From Nafulsella turpanensis ZLM-10 (lineage in GTDB: Bacteria; Bacteroidota; Bacteroidia; Cytophagales; Cyclobacteriaceae), in contig NZ_ANNU01000010.1 of NCBI RefSeq assembly GCF_000346615.1, positions 145,389 to 209,388 on the forward strand: DNA of 64,000 bases, written 5' to 3'. This document shows positions 53,260-61,334 of this stretch, in pieces. The position numbers and the translations under genes were made by a program. Below the pieces are notes generated by a model. It was not told where the DNA came from and ran no database searches. It saw only the letters and a list, made by a program, of their open reading frames with translations. Within the stretch, counting starts at the first letter, position 1, and the number at the start of each line of letters is the position of its first letter.

Positions 53260-53850
53260 TTATAATTTTTGAATTCGGGGTTTTACCAGAAGGAAATATG
53301 AATAGACAAGAATTGCAGAAAGGCAAACAAACAGGGAATAAATACTGGAAATGGAAATGAATATACCACACAACATGCACAGTATTCCAAAGTGGATCTT
53401 CCTTTCAAAGGAATAAACCTTTTTTAGGTATATTCTGATATACACATTTTTTAAGGACACTCTCTTTGTATCCACCTTCATCTTCTGGTTTTTAGTTTCT
53501 CTATTCCATTTAAATTGCCAGAAAACTACCCAGACAAAGCAGAGAATTAAAATCAACACACCCAGGGTATTTACAACAGGTATCTCCAGCGAATAAATGG
53601 GCAGGAAAATAGAATACAGTTCCGGGGAAAAAATAAATACTAAAACTATAATAGTGGCGACGAATAATAATAACTGAAAAAAATTATTTACGATTTCCAG
53701 GTTATTCCACTTCTTAACAAGCGTGAGCCTAATTTCCTCTTCCTTAAATGAATGGGGTTTGGTTTGCCGTAAAAGGTGCCAGACAAATATGGCCCCCGAA
53801 TAAAGGATCAGTAACAGCGGCAGGTAATACCTTAAAATTTCCGAATCCAT
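53260..53850 (-). CDS. Four-helix membrane protein, paralogue of the 47.3-47.9 kb gene
   Basis: I choose the M-D-S-E-I-L-R start for its match to the other copy (S-E-D-L-R), giving 196 residues. Helices near 8-25, 50-73, 85-108 and 160-185. The final core G-I-F-I-S-I-S-S-I-Y-S-L is nearly the same as in its paralogue. Convergent with MscS channel 2, and 197 bases downstream of MscS channel 3. Function unknown; each copy sits beside an ion channel or antiporter. Confidence 0.6.
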   Translation of the reverse strand: MDSEILRYYLPLLLILYSGAIFVWHLLRQTKPHSFKEEEIRLTLVKKWNNLEIVNNFFQLLLFVATIIVLVFIFSPELYSIFLPIYSLEIPVVNTLGVLILILCFVWVVFWQFKWNRETKNQKMKVDTKRVSLKNVYIRIYLKKVYSFERKIHFGILCMLCGIFISISSIYSLFVCLSAILVYSYFLLVKPRIQKL

Positions 53851-54047
53851 ACTCTTTTTTTGTTGTTTGAGAGGCAATCTAGCAGGTTTTTCCTGTATTG
53901 AGAATGTTTCTCTCTAAAGAGAAAATAACCTCCTTTTGAAGGATTTGTTCTCGCTTATCCTCCATTACCTCTTTCGCTCTTATTGCTTTTTACAGCCTGT
54001 TCTATTAAACCCTGATCAGTACAAAGGTTCATGCGAAGGGCATCCTT

Positions 54048-55343
54048 TTAGTTTGGTGAGGTTTCTACTTTGGAATATTGATTTAGCGTTTTACCAGATG
54101 TTGCAGGCTGCGTAAACTGAAGGCTACGCACATCATCTGCGGCAGGCATTTCAAATATTTCCAAATCAAAATATCTTACAGCGGCAAAGAGGTGGTCGAA
54201 AATATCAGCCATAATTCCTTCATAATTTACCCAGGCAATATCATTGCTAAACACATATAATTCTATAGGCATTCCGGTAGCTGTAGGCGCCAGCTGTCGT
54301 ACCATCATGGACATGCCCTTGTGAGTACCGGGGTGCTGGACAAGATACGCGTCTATGTATTTTCGGAAAACTCCTACATTCGTAAGGCTACGACCATTGA
54401 TGATCAGGCTCTTATCAATCTCATTTTCCTGATTGTACTTATTTATTTCATTCTGTCGCTCTTCCAGGTAATCGCTTATCAGCTGAATTTTGCTGAACCG
54501 CTCTACATCATCGGCAGATAGGTACCGAATGCTGGATATCTTTATGTAGACAGCCCTTTTAATTCGCCGGCCGCCTGATCGCTGCATTCCCCTCCAGTTC
54601 TTAAAAGAGTCGGAAATAAGATAATAGGTCGGGATTGTCGTGATGGTCTTGTCCCAGTTTTGCACCTTAACGGTGGTAAGATTAATTTCAGTTACATCGC
54701 CATCGGCCCCGTATTTCTCCATAGATATCCAGTCGCCAATACGCACCATATCGTTGGAAGATACCTGAATACTGGCCACAAAGCCGAGTATCGTATCTTT
54801 GAAAACCAGTAACAGGATAGCTGATGCAGCTCCCATAGCCGTAATGAAGGCCAACAATGGTTTGCCCGTAAGCAGGGAAAATATCAGCAGCCCCCCCACA
54901 AAGTAAAGAGCAATTGAAATTACCTGTAAAAAGCTGTCAATAGGTTTATCCTTAAAGGCTTCCTTTGTTTTAAGGTAATCTCTGCAGGTACGTAAGCAAG
55001 ACCGTAACAGACCTACTGCTAAAATAACGATGTAAATATCCGTAAGCCTGGTAAGCGGTTCAATCCAGTCTTCAAAATCAGCAAAAACATAGGGAATTGC
55101 CTGTACTACAATAATGAGTGGAATAATACGGGCAAGGTAGGCTAAAACCTTATTTCTTAGCAGGTAATCATCAAAATGGGTGCTGGTTCTTGCTGTAAAC
55201 TTTTGTAGGACTCCTCTTAATATTTTTTTTGATATCCAGTCGGCTAAAAGCACCGCTGCAATAAGTAAGAAGCACAGAAGCAGCATATTGATGTAAACTG
55301 CCGTACGTGCCGGAATTCCTAGTTCTACCAGTTGATTGACCAT
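54048..55343 (-). CDS. MscS-type mechanosensitive channel 3, YbdG-like
   Basis: 431 residues: five or so helices then M-G-A-A-S-A-I-L-L-L-V-F-K-D-T-I-L-G-F (about 178-196), S-S-N-D-M-V-R-I-G-D-W-I-S-M (about 202-215) and a long soluble insert (about 310-340, D-Y-L-E-E-R-Q-N-E-I-N-K-Y-N) seen in YbdG-type channels (MscM). Likely small-conductance, osmo-sensing. Confidence 0.85.
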   Translation of the reverse strand: MVNQLVELGIPARTAVYINMLLLCFLLIAAVLLADWISKKILRGVLQKFTARTSTHFDDYLLRNKVLAYLARIIPLIIVVQAIPYVFADFEDWIEPLTRLTDIYIVILAVGLLRSCLRTCRDYLKTKEAFKDKPIDSFLQVISIALYFVGGLLIFSLLTGKPLLAFITAMGAASAILLLVFKDTILGFVASIQVSSNDMVRIGDWISMEKYGADGDVTEINLTTVKVQNWDKTITTIPTYYLISDSFKNWRGMQRSGGRRIKRAVYIKISSIRYLSADDVERFSKIQLISDYLEERQNEINKYNQENEIDKSLIINGRSLTNVGVFRKYIDAYLVQHPGTHKGMSMMVRQLAPTATGMPIELYVFSNDIAWVNYEGIMADIFDHLFAAVRYFDLEIFEMPAADDVRSLQFTQPATSGKTLNQYSKVETSPN

Positions 55344-55529
55344 ACTATTTTTTTGAAGAGCACTATCTGCACATGCAGTAAAAAAGATTTACTCCGGAAG
55401 AGCAACTACAAAAGTAAGAAAATTATAGTTCTAAGGGGAGTCTATCCTTTCTTTATCATGGCAGGATCAGATCAGCAGCGCCGTGAACAATCCATATGAA
55501 AATTGAATTCCGGTAATGAGAATCCCTTT

Positions 55530-57161
55530 TTATTCTGAAAACAGATTCTCCACTTCTACTTTGGCCGCATCCATGTAAGGTCTCAAGACGTGATGTGCTC
55601 CATTTTTTCTTAGCTTGTCTTCCTCTTCATCGGTATGAGCAATTACAGTAACCTTACCTTCAAAATCATTCTGATTCAGGAATCTTAATAACCTGATATT
55701 TGTATCAAGATTAGGAGCTGTACTGATAATGTGTTTAGTGTTTTTTATGGGTAAAAGGTTAGGAAGTTCCGGATCATCAGCATCCCCATACTCCGCATTT
55801 ACTCCTTTTTCCTGCCACCTACTAACAATGGCCGGGTCAAAATCAACAATCATGATGTTGTACCCTTTTTCTATTAGGTTTTTAGCAAGATTATTTCCAA
55901 ATCTCCCTATCCCCACCACAATATAATCTAATACCGATTCGTCTTTTTCCAGTTCTCCTTTTGTGGGGTGTTTCTTTTCGAAGATCGTGAGCAGAGGAGC
56001 TATTTTCTTAAAAATAGGTCCGGAATATAGAATCATGTAGGTGGATAAACTGATAGTAATTAAACCTACCAATGTAATCAAACCTACAGTCTCCTCATCA
56101 ATATGTCCGTTTTCAAGACCCAGCGCAGCAAGGATAAGGGAAAATTCACTAATCTGGGCTACAGTAAGGCCAGCCAGAAAACCAGTTCTTTTCCTGTATC
56201 CCATCACTCCCATTATGATCATCACAATAATGGGATTCCCAACTAAAACAAACGCAGAAAATAATAAGCCGGGCACGATTTGCTCTCCAATAGCAGAAAG
56301 ATCTGCCTCTGAACCTAAATCAATAAAGAAGAATAGCAGAAGAAAATCCCGGATACTACCTAAATGAGCTGAAATAACTTCCCGAAACTGAGTAGAGGCC
56401 AGAGAAATCCCACCCAGAAAGGCCCCTACCTCTTTACTGAATCCTAAATAGCCACCTATTGCAGCTAGGCTTACTGCCCATGCTATGGAGGACAAAACCA
56501 GTAACTCCTGGTTTTTAGCCAGCTTTTTTACGGCTCCTGGTATTACATAGCGCATCAGTAATCCTATGGCGGCAATAAAAGCTATTCCTTTCAGGAATAC
56601 CATCAGCAATTCATTCCAAATGTTTGCTTCTTCACCTCCGGCTCCAAAAGCTGACAGAATGATCATGGTAATGATCACCACAATATCCTGCACAATTAAA
56701 AACCCCATCGCTATCTGTCCATGCAATTTATCAACCTCCTTTTTATCAGAAAGCATTTTTACGATGATAATTGTACTGGAAAAAGTAAGAGCAACCGCTA
56801 TATAAATGGCATGTGTGGTAGAGAAACCCAATGCCAGAGCTATTAAAAATCCAAAGCCTGAAGTAAAGAAAACCTGCCCTAAACCCGTAATCAGTGCTAC
56901 AGGTCCGGTAGTTTTAATCAAATTCAAATCAAGCTTTAAGCCAACCACAAATAAAAGTACAGCAATACCAATCTCTGCTAACAGTTCTATTTTTTCTTTT
57001 GAGGCTAAAAGATCGAAACCAGCCGGGCCAACCAGAATACCCACCGCAATAAAGGTAACAATTAAGGGTTGCTTCAGGAGCCTTCCAACAGCCCCAGCTA
57101 TTGCTGAAATGAGTAATATAGCTGCGAATTCATAAAATGCGTGGTTCGTTAAAATCTCCAT
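55530..57161 (-). CDS. CPA2 (Kef-type) antiporter/K+ efflux protein with TrkA-N domain
   Basis: 543 residues. About 12 helices with G-A-F-L-G-G-I-S-L-A (about 248-257) and the CPA2 motif F-F-F-I-D-L-G-S-E-A (about 278-287), then the Rossmann TrkA-N domain Y-I-V-V-G-I-G-R-F-G-N-N-L-A (about 411-424) and I-V-D-F-D-P-A. It exports K+ (or Na+) against H+ and may be gated by NAD(H) or other ligands. No ancillary KefG/F-type gene is adjacent. Confidence 0.9.
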   Translation of the reverse strand: MEILTNHAFYEFAAILLISAIAGAVGRLLKQPLIVTFIAVGILVGPAGFDLLASKEKIELLAEIGIAVLLFVVGLKLDLNLIKTTGPVALITGLGQVFFTSGFGFLIALALGFSTTHAIYIAVALTFSSTIIIVKMLSDKKEVDKLHGQIAMGFLIVQDIVVIITMIILSAFGAGGEEANIWNELLMVFLKGIAFIAAIGLLMRYVIPGAVKKLAKNQELLVLSSIAWAVSLAAIGGYLGFSKEVGAFLGGISLASTQFREVISAHLGSIRDFLLLFFFIDLGSEADLSAIGEQIVPGLLFSAFVLVGNPIIVMIIMGVMGYRKRTGFLAGLTVAQISEFSLILAALGLENGHIDEETVGLITLVGLITISLSTYMILYSGPIFKKIAPLLTIFEKKHPTKGELEKDESVLDYIVVGIGRFGNNLAKNLIEKGYNIMIVDFDPAIVSRWQEKGVNAEYGDADDPELPNLLPIKNTKHIISTAPNLDTNIRLLRFLNQNDFEGKVTVIAHTDEEEDKLRKNGAHHVLRPYMDAAKVEVENLFSE

Positions 57162-57403
57162 AAGACAAAAAAATTCTCCGTACTACCAGTTAGTAACAAC
57201 TTATTATTAACCACTACCTGCCTTCCCTGTTCATCCTTTTAAGTATCTCATTTGACTTAAAAGTGAAGTAAAAGTCATAAATACACCTCTTTCGACCCTG
57301 TATTTCTAAAGCACAGTAGTAGATTATACAGCAAACTATCCTCATGCGGAAATTTAGGGCCGTGCTGCTAAAAACGGATATGGAAAAAGTATGATACCGG
57401 ACT

Positions 57404-57447
57404 GAAAAAAATAAAGCCTTACGAATTTTAATCCATAAGGCTTTATT
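57404..57447 (-). terminator. Strong intrinsic terminator of the 57.5-58.0 kb gene
   Basis: AATAAAGCCTTA and TAAGGCTTTATT pair perfectly over 12 bp with a 14-base loop. On the minus strand T-rich ATTTTTTTC follows the stem, so the hairpin ends transcription coming from the gene to the right. Confidence 0.8.
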
Positions 57448-57470
57448 CCTTTCAAAATGGTAAACTAAAT

Positions 57471-57962
57471 TTAAGGCTTACTTACTGCTGGTTTTAAATT
57501 TGAGTTGATTATGTTTGCCCATTTTTCACTAAGCTGAAGTTCCTCATGCAAAGACATACTCTCCTCTTTATTATAAAACTCTAAAGCCTTTTCAGGCATT
57601 TTTGAATCACGAAACTTAAATACCAACTCAAGACGATCAATTATCTTGTTATCATTTACCATTCTATTAACATTATTCACCCTACACTTTTCCACTTCCG
57701 ATAAATCTATAAAAGCTTTTTGTTCTTTATCTTCTCGTTTTTTAAAGTAAAAGAGTCTGTTTGTACTGGTATCAATGCCAATTCCATAATAGTGGCTCCA
57801 TACCTCATATTGTGAAAATTTCACATTTTGTTGTTCAGCTAAATTTATAAGCTCCTTTGAAAAATTCTTTTTCTTCTTCTTTTGTACCCCTGAATAATAA
57901 ATAAATGGCACAATACATAATGCCAAAAGAACAAGTGCTATTATTACTGATCCTAAATCCAT
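57471..57962 (-). CDS. Membrane-anchored hypothetical protein
   Basis: 163 residues: N-terminal helix (about 5-22), K-K-K-K-K stop-transfer block, then a soluble domain with Y-G-I-G-I-D-T-S-T-N-R-L-F-Y-F and D-R-L-E-L-V-F-K-F-R-D. Such single-helix cytoplasmic proteins are common in Bacteroidota with no known function. A strong terminator follows it. Confidence 0.65.
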   Translation of the reverse strand: MDLGSVIIALVLLALCIVPFIYYSGVQKKKKKNFSKELINLAEQQNVKFSQYEVWSHYYGIGIDTSTNRLFYFKKREDKEQKAFIDLSEVEKCRVNNVNRMVNDNKIIDRLELVFKFRDSKMPEKALEFYNKEESMSLHEELQLSEKWANIINSNLKPAVSKP

Positions 57963-58093
57963 CTTTGTTTATTTTAAATTGTAAAACGCACCATACCCCA
58001 GAAGCAGGCATACAAGCCTGTCTGCAGAATGATGACAAAACCATTAGTGCGATTGAGCTACGCTCAAATGAACCTCAAAAACAAAGAGTGGAA

Positions 58094-58471
58094 TTACCAG
58101 AAATAATGGAAGGGGAAAATAATATCACCAATTGTTAAGCCTGGATATATTTCCCTTGAGTTTGAAAGATATTGCGAAGCAATATTTCGTATTCTCAACT
58201 CAAAAGAAAGTGAACCACCCGAAAAATCGTTCGGATGATTTTTTGAATTAGGTGTTGGGAGGTGATTTATCGAGCTTACAACATGCTCACTTTGCCGGTG
58301 TAGGCAAAAAATATTATTTAGCTTTCTTTCTGAAAAATACGACGAAGAATTTTCTTCATCTATGCCTTGAAATGCTGCATTGAGTAACGCACTGTAATTG
58401 TCTTTACTAATGCCAGCACAGGATAGCACAATGACAAAGAGAAGTACAGCGAATCTTATATAGTTACTCAT
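58094..58471 (-). CDS. Short hypothetical exported protein, possibly leaderless mRNA
   Basis: Start at M-S-N-Y-I-R-F (a longer frame adds five residues inside the promoter). A hydrophobic segment with F-V-I-V-L-S-C-A-G (about 10-18) may be a signal or lipoprotein leader. The middle is Asn/Ser-rich with S-S-S-Y-F-S-E-R-K-L-N-N, and the last third has unremarkable composition, so the C-terminus may be frameshifted. No family recognised. Confidence 0.4.
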   Translation of the reverse strand: MSNYIRFAVLLFVIVLSCAGISKDNYSALLNAAFQGIDEENSSSYFSERKLNNIFCLHRQSEHVVSSINHLPTPNSKNHPNDFSGGSLSFELRIRNIASQYLSNSREIYPGLTIGDIIFPFHYFW

Positions 58472-58475
58472 CGTG

Positions 58476-58483
58476 CAAAAGTA
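58476..58483 (-). promoter_or_regulatory. -7 element immediately upstream of the ATG
   Basis: TACTTTTG on the minus strand is a perfect TAnnTTTG match, and only four bases separate it from the ATG. A transcript starting about six bases beyond it would begin at or next to the start codon, so the mRNA may be leaderless. Confidence 0.4.
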
Positions 58484-58789
58484 CAATGATTTAAGTACCG
58501 TTTTTACCTAAAACTCGAAAGAGCTCTGTGGTTAATTCTTAAATGATAATCCTGGATAAGATAACAAAACTAATTAAATTAATAAGTTTAAGATCCTCCT
58601 CTTAGAAGATATAATAGAATTTAGGTACTTTTTTCGGAAAGAATGCGCTGAATTTATCAGCCATAATAGGTTTCATGGTATTGACGTTGGTACTATAATA
58701 TTCCCCTGATTTAGGGCCCCTACTTCTAGTTCAGGATGCGTTTTAATGTTTACTACAGATTCCCCTTTTGCTTTAAGGCCACAATAAGA
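58484..58789. other. Gap left of the integrase remnant, with a CxxC gene crumb
   Basis: On the minus strand a frame ending at about 58675 encodes V-C-S-Y-C-G-L-K-A-K-G-E-S-V-V-N-I-K and stops after T-S-I-P. It could be the tail of a zinc-ribbon protein, but lacks a start and is short. Nothing else is visible. Confidence 0.3.
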
Positions 58790-58824
58790 GCAAACATTAA
58801 AACTAAATGCATTTTAATGTTTGC
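58790..58824. repeat. 13-bp perfect inverted repeat next to the integrase remnant
   Basis: GCAAACATTAAAA, nine bases, then TTTTAATGTTTGC. A third, imperfect copy (TGCGTTTTAATGTTTAC) lies 55 bases to the left. The hairpin stands just outside the broken copy of the integrase's 3' end, where an attachment or crossover sequence would be expected. Confidence 0.5.
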
Positions 58825-58832
58825 TAAAGAAA

Positions 58833-59239
58833 TGTTCTTAACTTATACTCAAGAACAACATCATCACAATCAGGACAACTAATTTTCATATTATCTCCCA
58901 GCTCCTCCTTCACAAGCTGATCCCACTTGTCCATTTTCTTTTCCCTGAGTCGGTCAACAATTCTGGCGTACCGTTGGGTGGTACTTATTTCCGAGTGCCC
59001 TAAAATATCACTGACCACTTCCAGTTTCAGTCCCAGAATTAAGGAAGTAATGGCAAAAGTATGCCGGGCACAGTGAAAGGTGATATGTTTATTGATGCCC
59101 GCTATCTGCATAATCTCCTTCAGGTAATTGTTGGTAGTCCCATTTTCCTGAACAGCACTTTCAAACAACATTCCTGAAGAATTTTCCTAGTTGAACAGGG
59201 AATACAATCGCTTCCGGACAGGAATACGTACTGTTTTTC
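58833..59239 (-). pseudogene. Degenerate copy of the 3' end of the nearby integrase gene
   Basis: About 400 bases match bases 61411-61811 of the full integrase at roughly nine in ten positions. The encoded H-C-A-R-H, G-H-S-E-I-S-T-T-Q-R-Y-A-R and C-P-D-C parts persist, so Arg/His and Tyr residues are present, but the Trp in 'N-W-E-N-S-S-G' is a TAG stop, the first catalytic Arg segment is absent and the last CxxC is lost. Not a working recombinase. It lies on the far side of the Fic gene from the intact copy. Confidence 0.85.
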
Positions 59240-59543
59240 GCAGGTCTGCCTCAGCAGGCCTTGAAATGCACTCTTTCCCTGTCCACAGGTCCAATATTAT
59301 CTGTATTGGTCCCATTTCATTACCCCTTCAGGCGCCGACAATAATTTTGTACATGCTACTTCTGCGGCAGGAAAAAGAGATGGTTGGCAACAGAACAAGC
59401 AGTCCTTTGAAAGTGGTTTTTCATAGTTCTGCGTGACACCATAGTAGCCTTTTTTCTTTAGGCCATTTATGATTGTTAGGTCATCTTTTGCTCTCCTAAT
59501 AAAAAGTGTCTTAGACTAACCTTGTTCTCCTCGACTAAACCAA
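59240..59543. other. Junction DNA between the integrase remnant and the repeat array
   Basis: Near 59288-59312, GGTCCAATA and TATTGGTCC form an inverted repeat with one mismatch. At 59411-59424 AAGTGGTTTTTCAT is a diverged copy of the array's repeat unit. A + strand run of about 30 codons (N-F-V-H-A-T-S-A-A-G-K-R-D-G-W) may be a gene crumb. No intact gene. Confidence 0.4.
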
Positions 59544-59712
59544 ATAAGCGTTTTTCATAAAAACTCCTTACTTATAAGTGTTTTTCACAATCCATAAGTG
59601 TTTTTCATGTATATTAGTAGGGCGTTTTTCATGCAAAGGCATCAGCAATAAATATTTTTCACAGGAAATGGCAAATAATAAGTGTTTTTCACAGGAAATA
59701 AGTGTTTTTCAT
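59544..59712 (+). repeat. Seven phased copies of a 15-bp repeat before the Fic start
   Basis: Unit: ATAAGTGTTTTTCAT/C. Copies start at 59544, 59574, 59594, 59618, 59648, 59678 and 59698, with spacing of 30, 20, 24, 30, 30 and 20 bases. Five of the six spacings are exact multiples of 10, close to the helical turn, so all copies lie on almost the same face of the DNA. The core GTTTTTCA is fully conserved in six copies; the fifth has ATTTTTCA. The last two lie inside the Fic reading frame from its likely ATG. Candidate operator array; function not demonstrated. Confidence 0.75.
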
Positions 59713-61209
59713 GGAAGAACGGCACCTGAAGCCGGAAGCCTGGCAGGTTACGGCGCCATTATTAGCGCCCTGGAATTGGCTGTTCCCATGCCACGACAAC
59801 TTATATTGATTAGTGAAAAGCACAAGCAATATACAACAGCCGAATGGATCGTACTAACCCCCAGGCACAAGCCTAAAGAAGATCTTTATGCACATATAGT
59901 ACTTGCACTAAAATGGGAGGGTGTTAATCTCTTATTCTTTAAAAAGCTATTTGAAAAACTCACCGCCCCCACTATAGAAAGCTGGATCGCGGCAGCACCG
60001 CAAAGCCAATATAGTCGAAGAATCTGGTTTTTGTATGAGTGGCTGATGCAAAGCCAGCTGCAGCTCCCAGACCTAAAAGAAGGTAACTATGTTGATTTAA
60101 TCAATGAGAAACTACAGTATGTAAGCCCAACCACTCAAACCTCCAGCCGCCACCGCATAAAGAATAACCTACCCGGAAACTGCGATTTTTGCCCTCTTAT
60201 TCACAAAACCACCCGGCTGGAAAATTACATAGACGCACAGCTGGATGAAAAAACCAATGCAGTCATTTGCGGCGTGCATAAAGATATTTTGCTACGCACC
60301 TCTGCTTTCCTGCTACTTAAAGACTCTAAAGCCTCCTTCACCATTGAAGGAGAAAATCCCAGCCAGACCAGAGCAGTTCGCTGGGGCCGGGCTATTGGCC
60401 AGGCAGGAAGCAAGCCGCTAAGTAAAGAAGAGCTGCTACGGTTACAGCAAATTATCATTGAAAACAGCCGTTTCATCCAGATGGGCTACCGCACCGAAGG
60501 AGGTTTTATTGGCGAACACGACAGAAACACGGGCGAGCCCATACCGGATCATATCTCAGCCAGGGCAGAAGATCTGGAAAAATTAATGGGAGGCTTAACT
60601 ACAGCATCCAGGCAGATGGAGCAGGCGGGATTTCACCCGGTGCTTACGGCCACTAAAATTGCCTTTGGCTTCGTGTTTATACACCCACTTGTTGATGGCA
60701 ATGGGCGCCTACACCGTTACCTCATCCATCATGAACTTGCCAGCATGAGGTTTACGCCACAAGGCATCATTTTTCCGGTGTCTGCCGCAATACTAGACCG
60801 TATTGTTGACTATCAGAAAGTACTGGAAAGCTATTCACACCCTTTGCTGGACCTGATAGAATGGAAAAAGACACCAAAGAACAATGTCGAGGTTCTCAAT
60901 GAAACCATTGACTACTATCGTTATTTTGATGCCACCACCCAGGCAGAGTTTTTATTTAAATGTGTAGATGCCACCATTCACACTATCATACCCCAGGAAG
61001 TAGCCTATCTGCAAGAGTGGGAAAGTATGAAGTCCTGGCTCGACGATCGCTTTCAAATGCCTGATAAGATGGTGGCTTTACTCATCCGTTTCTTAGAGCA
61101 AAACGGAGGTACCCTATCAAAAAGAGCAGTAGAAAAGGAATTTCCAGGCCTATCGAGTGAAGAGGTAAAGGAAATTGAAGGAAGGTTTAGCCTCTACTTT
61201 AATAGCTAG
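59668..61209 (+). CDS. Fic-domain AMP-transferase with N-terminal inhibitory motif
   Basis: Start at the ATG M-A-N-N-K-C; a GTG at 59578 would add 30 residues that only translate the repeats. The 513-residue protein contains the family N-terminal module G-Y-G-A-I-I-S-A-L-E-L (about 25-35) and Y-T-T-A-E-W, then the class II inhibitory helix S-F-T-I-E-G (about 223-228), then G-G-F-I-G-E-H-D-R, and the active site H-P-L-V-D-G-N-G-R-L-H-R (about 338-349). It adds AMP to a target protein, with self-inhibition by the Glu of S-x-x-x-E-G. No antitoxin gene is visible, consistent with intramolecular inhibition. C-terminal winged-helix-like tail (S-K-R-A-V-E-K-E-F). Confidence 0.85.
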   Translation: MANNKCFSQEISVFHGRTAPEAGSLAGYGAIISALELAVPMPRQLILISEKHKQYTTAEWIVLTPRHKPKEDLYAHIVLALKWEGVNLLFFKKLFEKLTAPTIESWIAAAPQSQYSRRIWFLYEWLMQSQLQLPDLKEGNYVDLINEKLQYVSPTTQTSSRHRIKNNLPGNCDFCPLIHKTTRLENYIDAQLDEKTNAVICGVHKDILLRTSAFLLLKDSKASFTIEGENPSQTRAVRWGRAIGQAGSKPLSKEELLRLQQIIIENSRFIQMGYRTEGGFIGEHDRNTGEPIPDHISARAEDLEKLMGGLTTASRQMEQAGFHPVLTATKIAFGFVFIHPLVDGNGRLHRYLIHHELASMRFTPQGIIFPVSAAILDRIVDYQKVLESYSHPLLDLIEWKKTPKNNVEVLNETIDYYRYFDATTQAEFLFKCVDATIHTIIPQEVAYLQEWESMKSWLDDRFQMPDKMVALLIRFLEQNGGTLSKRAVEKEFPGLSSEEVKEIEGRFSLYFNS

Positions 61210-61252
61210 AGCCACCTATCCATTTATCAGAAATCTCTTCTCTGCCAAATGT

Positions 61253-61268
61253 CCTCAAATATTTGAGG
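61253..61268. repeat. 16-bp perfect palindrome between Fic and integrase genes
   Basis: CCTCAAATATTTGAGG, with TGCC and GGCA-like flanks a few bases out. It lies between the two convergent genes and has no T run, so it is not a classic terminator. A binding site for a symmetric protein or an attachment-type site is possible. Confidence 0.45.
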
Positions 61269-61334
61269 GCAGATAATAAATTTGGAAAATCACGGACTGG
61301 CTACGGAACTTCCTCCGGTGCTAAAATCAATAAA

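Noticed and set aside
57905..58138. 77-codon + strand frame opposite the 57.5 kb gene
   Set aside because: Overlaps the start of the well-terminated minus-strand gene and has no family resemblance.
59578..59667. GTG start for the Fic gene inside the repeat array
   Set aside because: The extra 30 residues are only translated repeats; the ATG at 59668 suffices for the family N-terminus.
59544..59712. CRISPR array
   Set aside because: Repeats are 15 bp with 5-15 bp between them, spacers are not unique sequences of equal length, and no cas gene is nearby.
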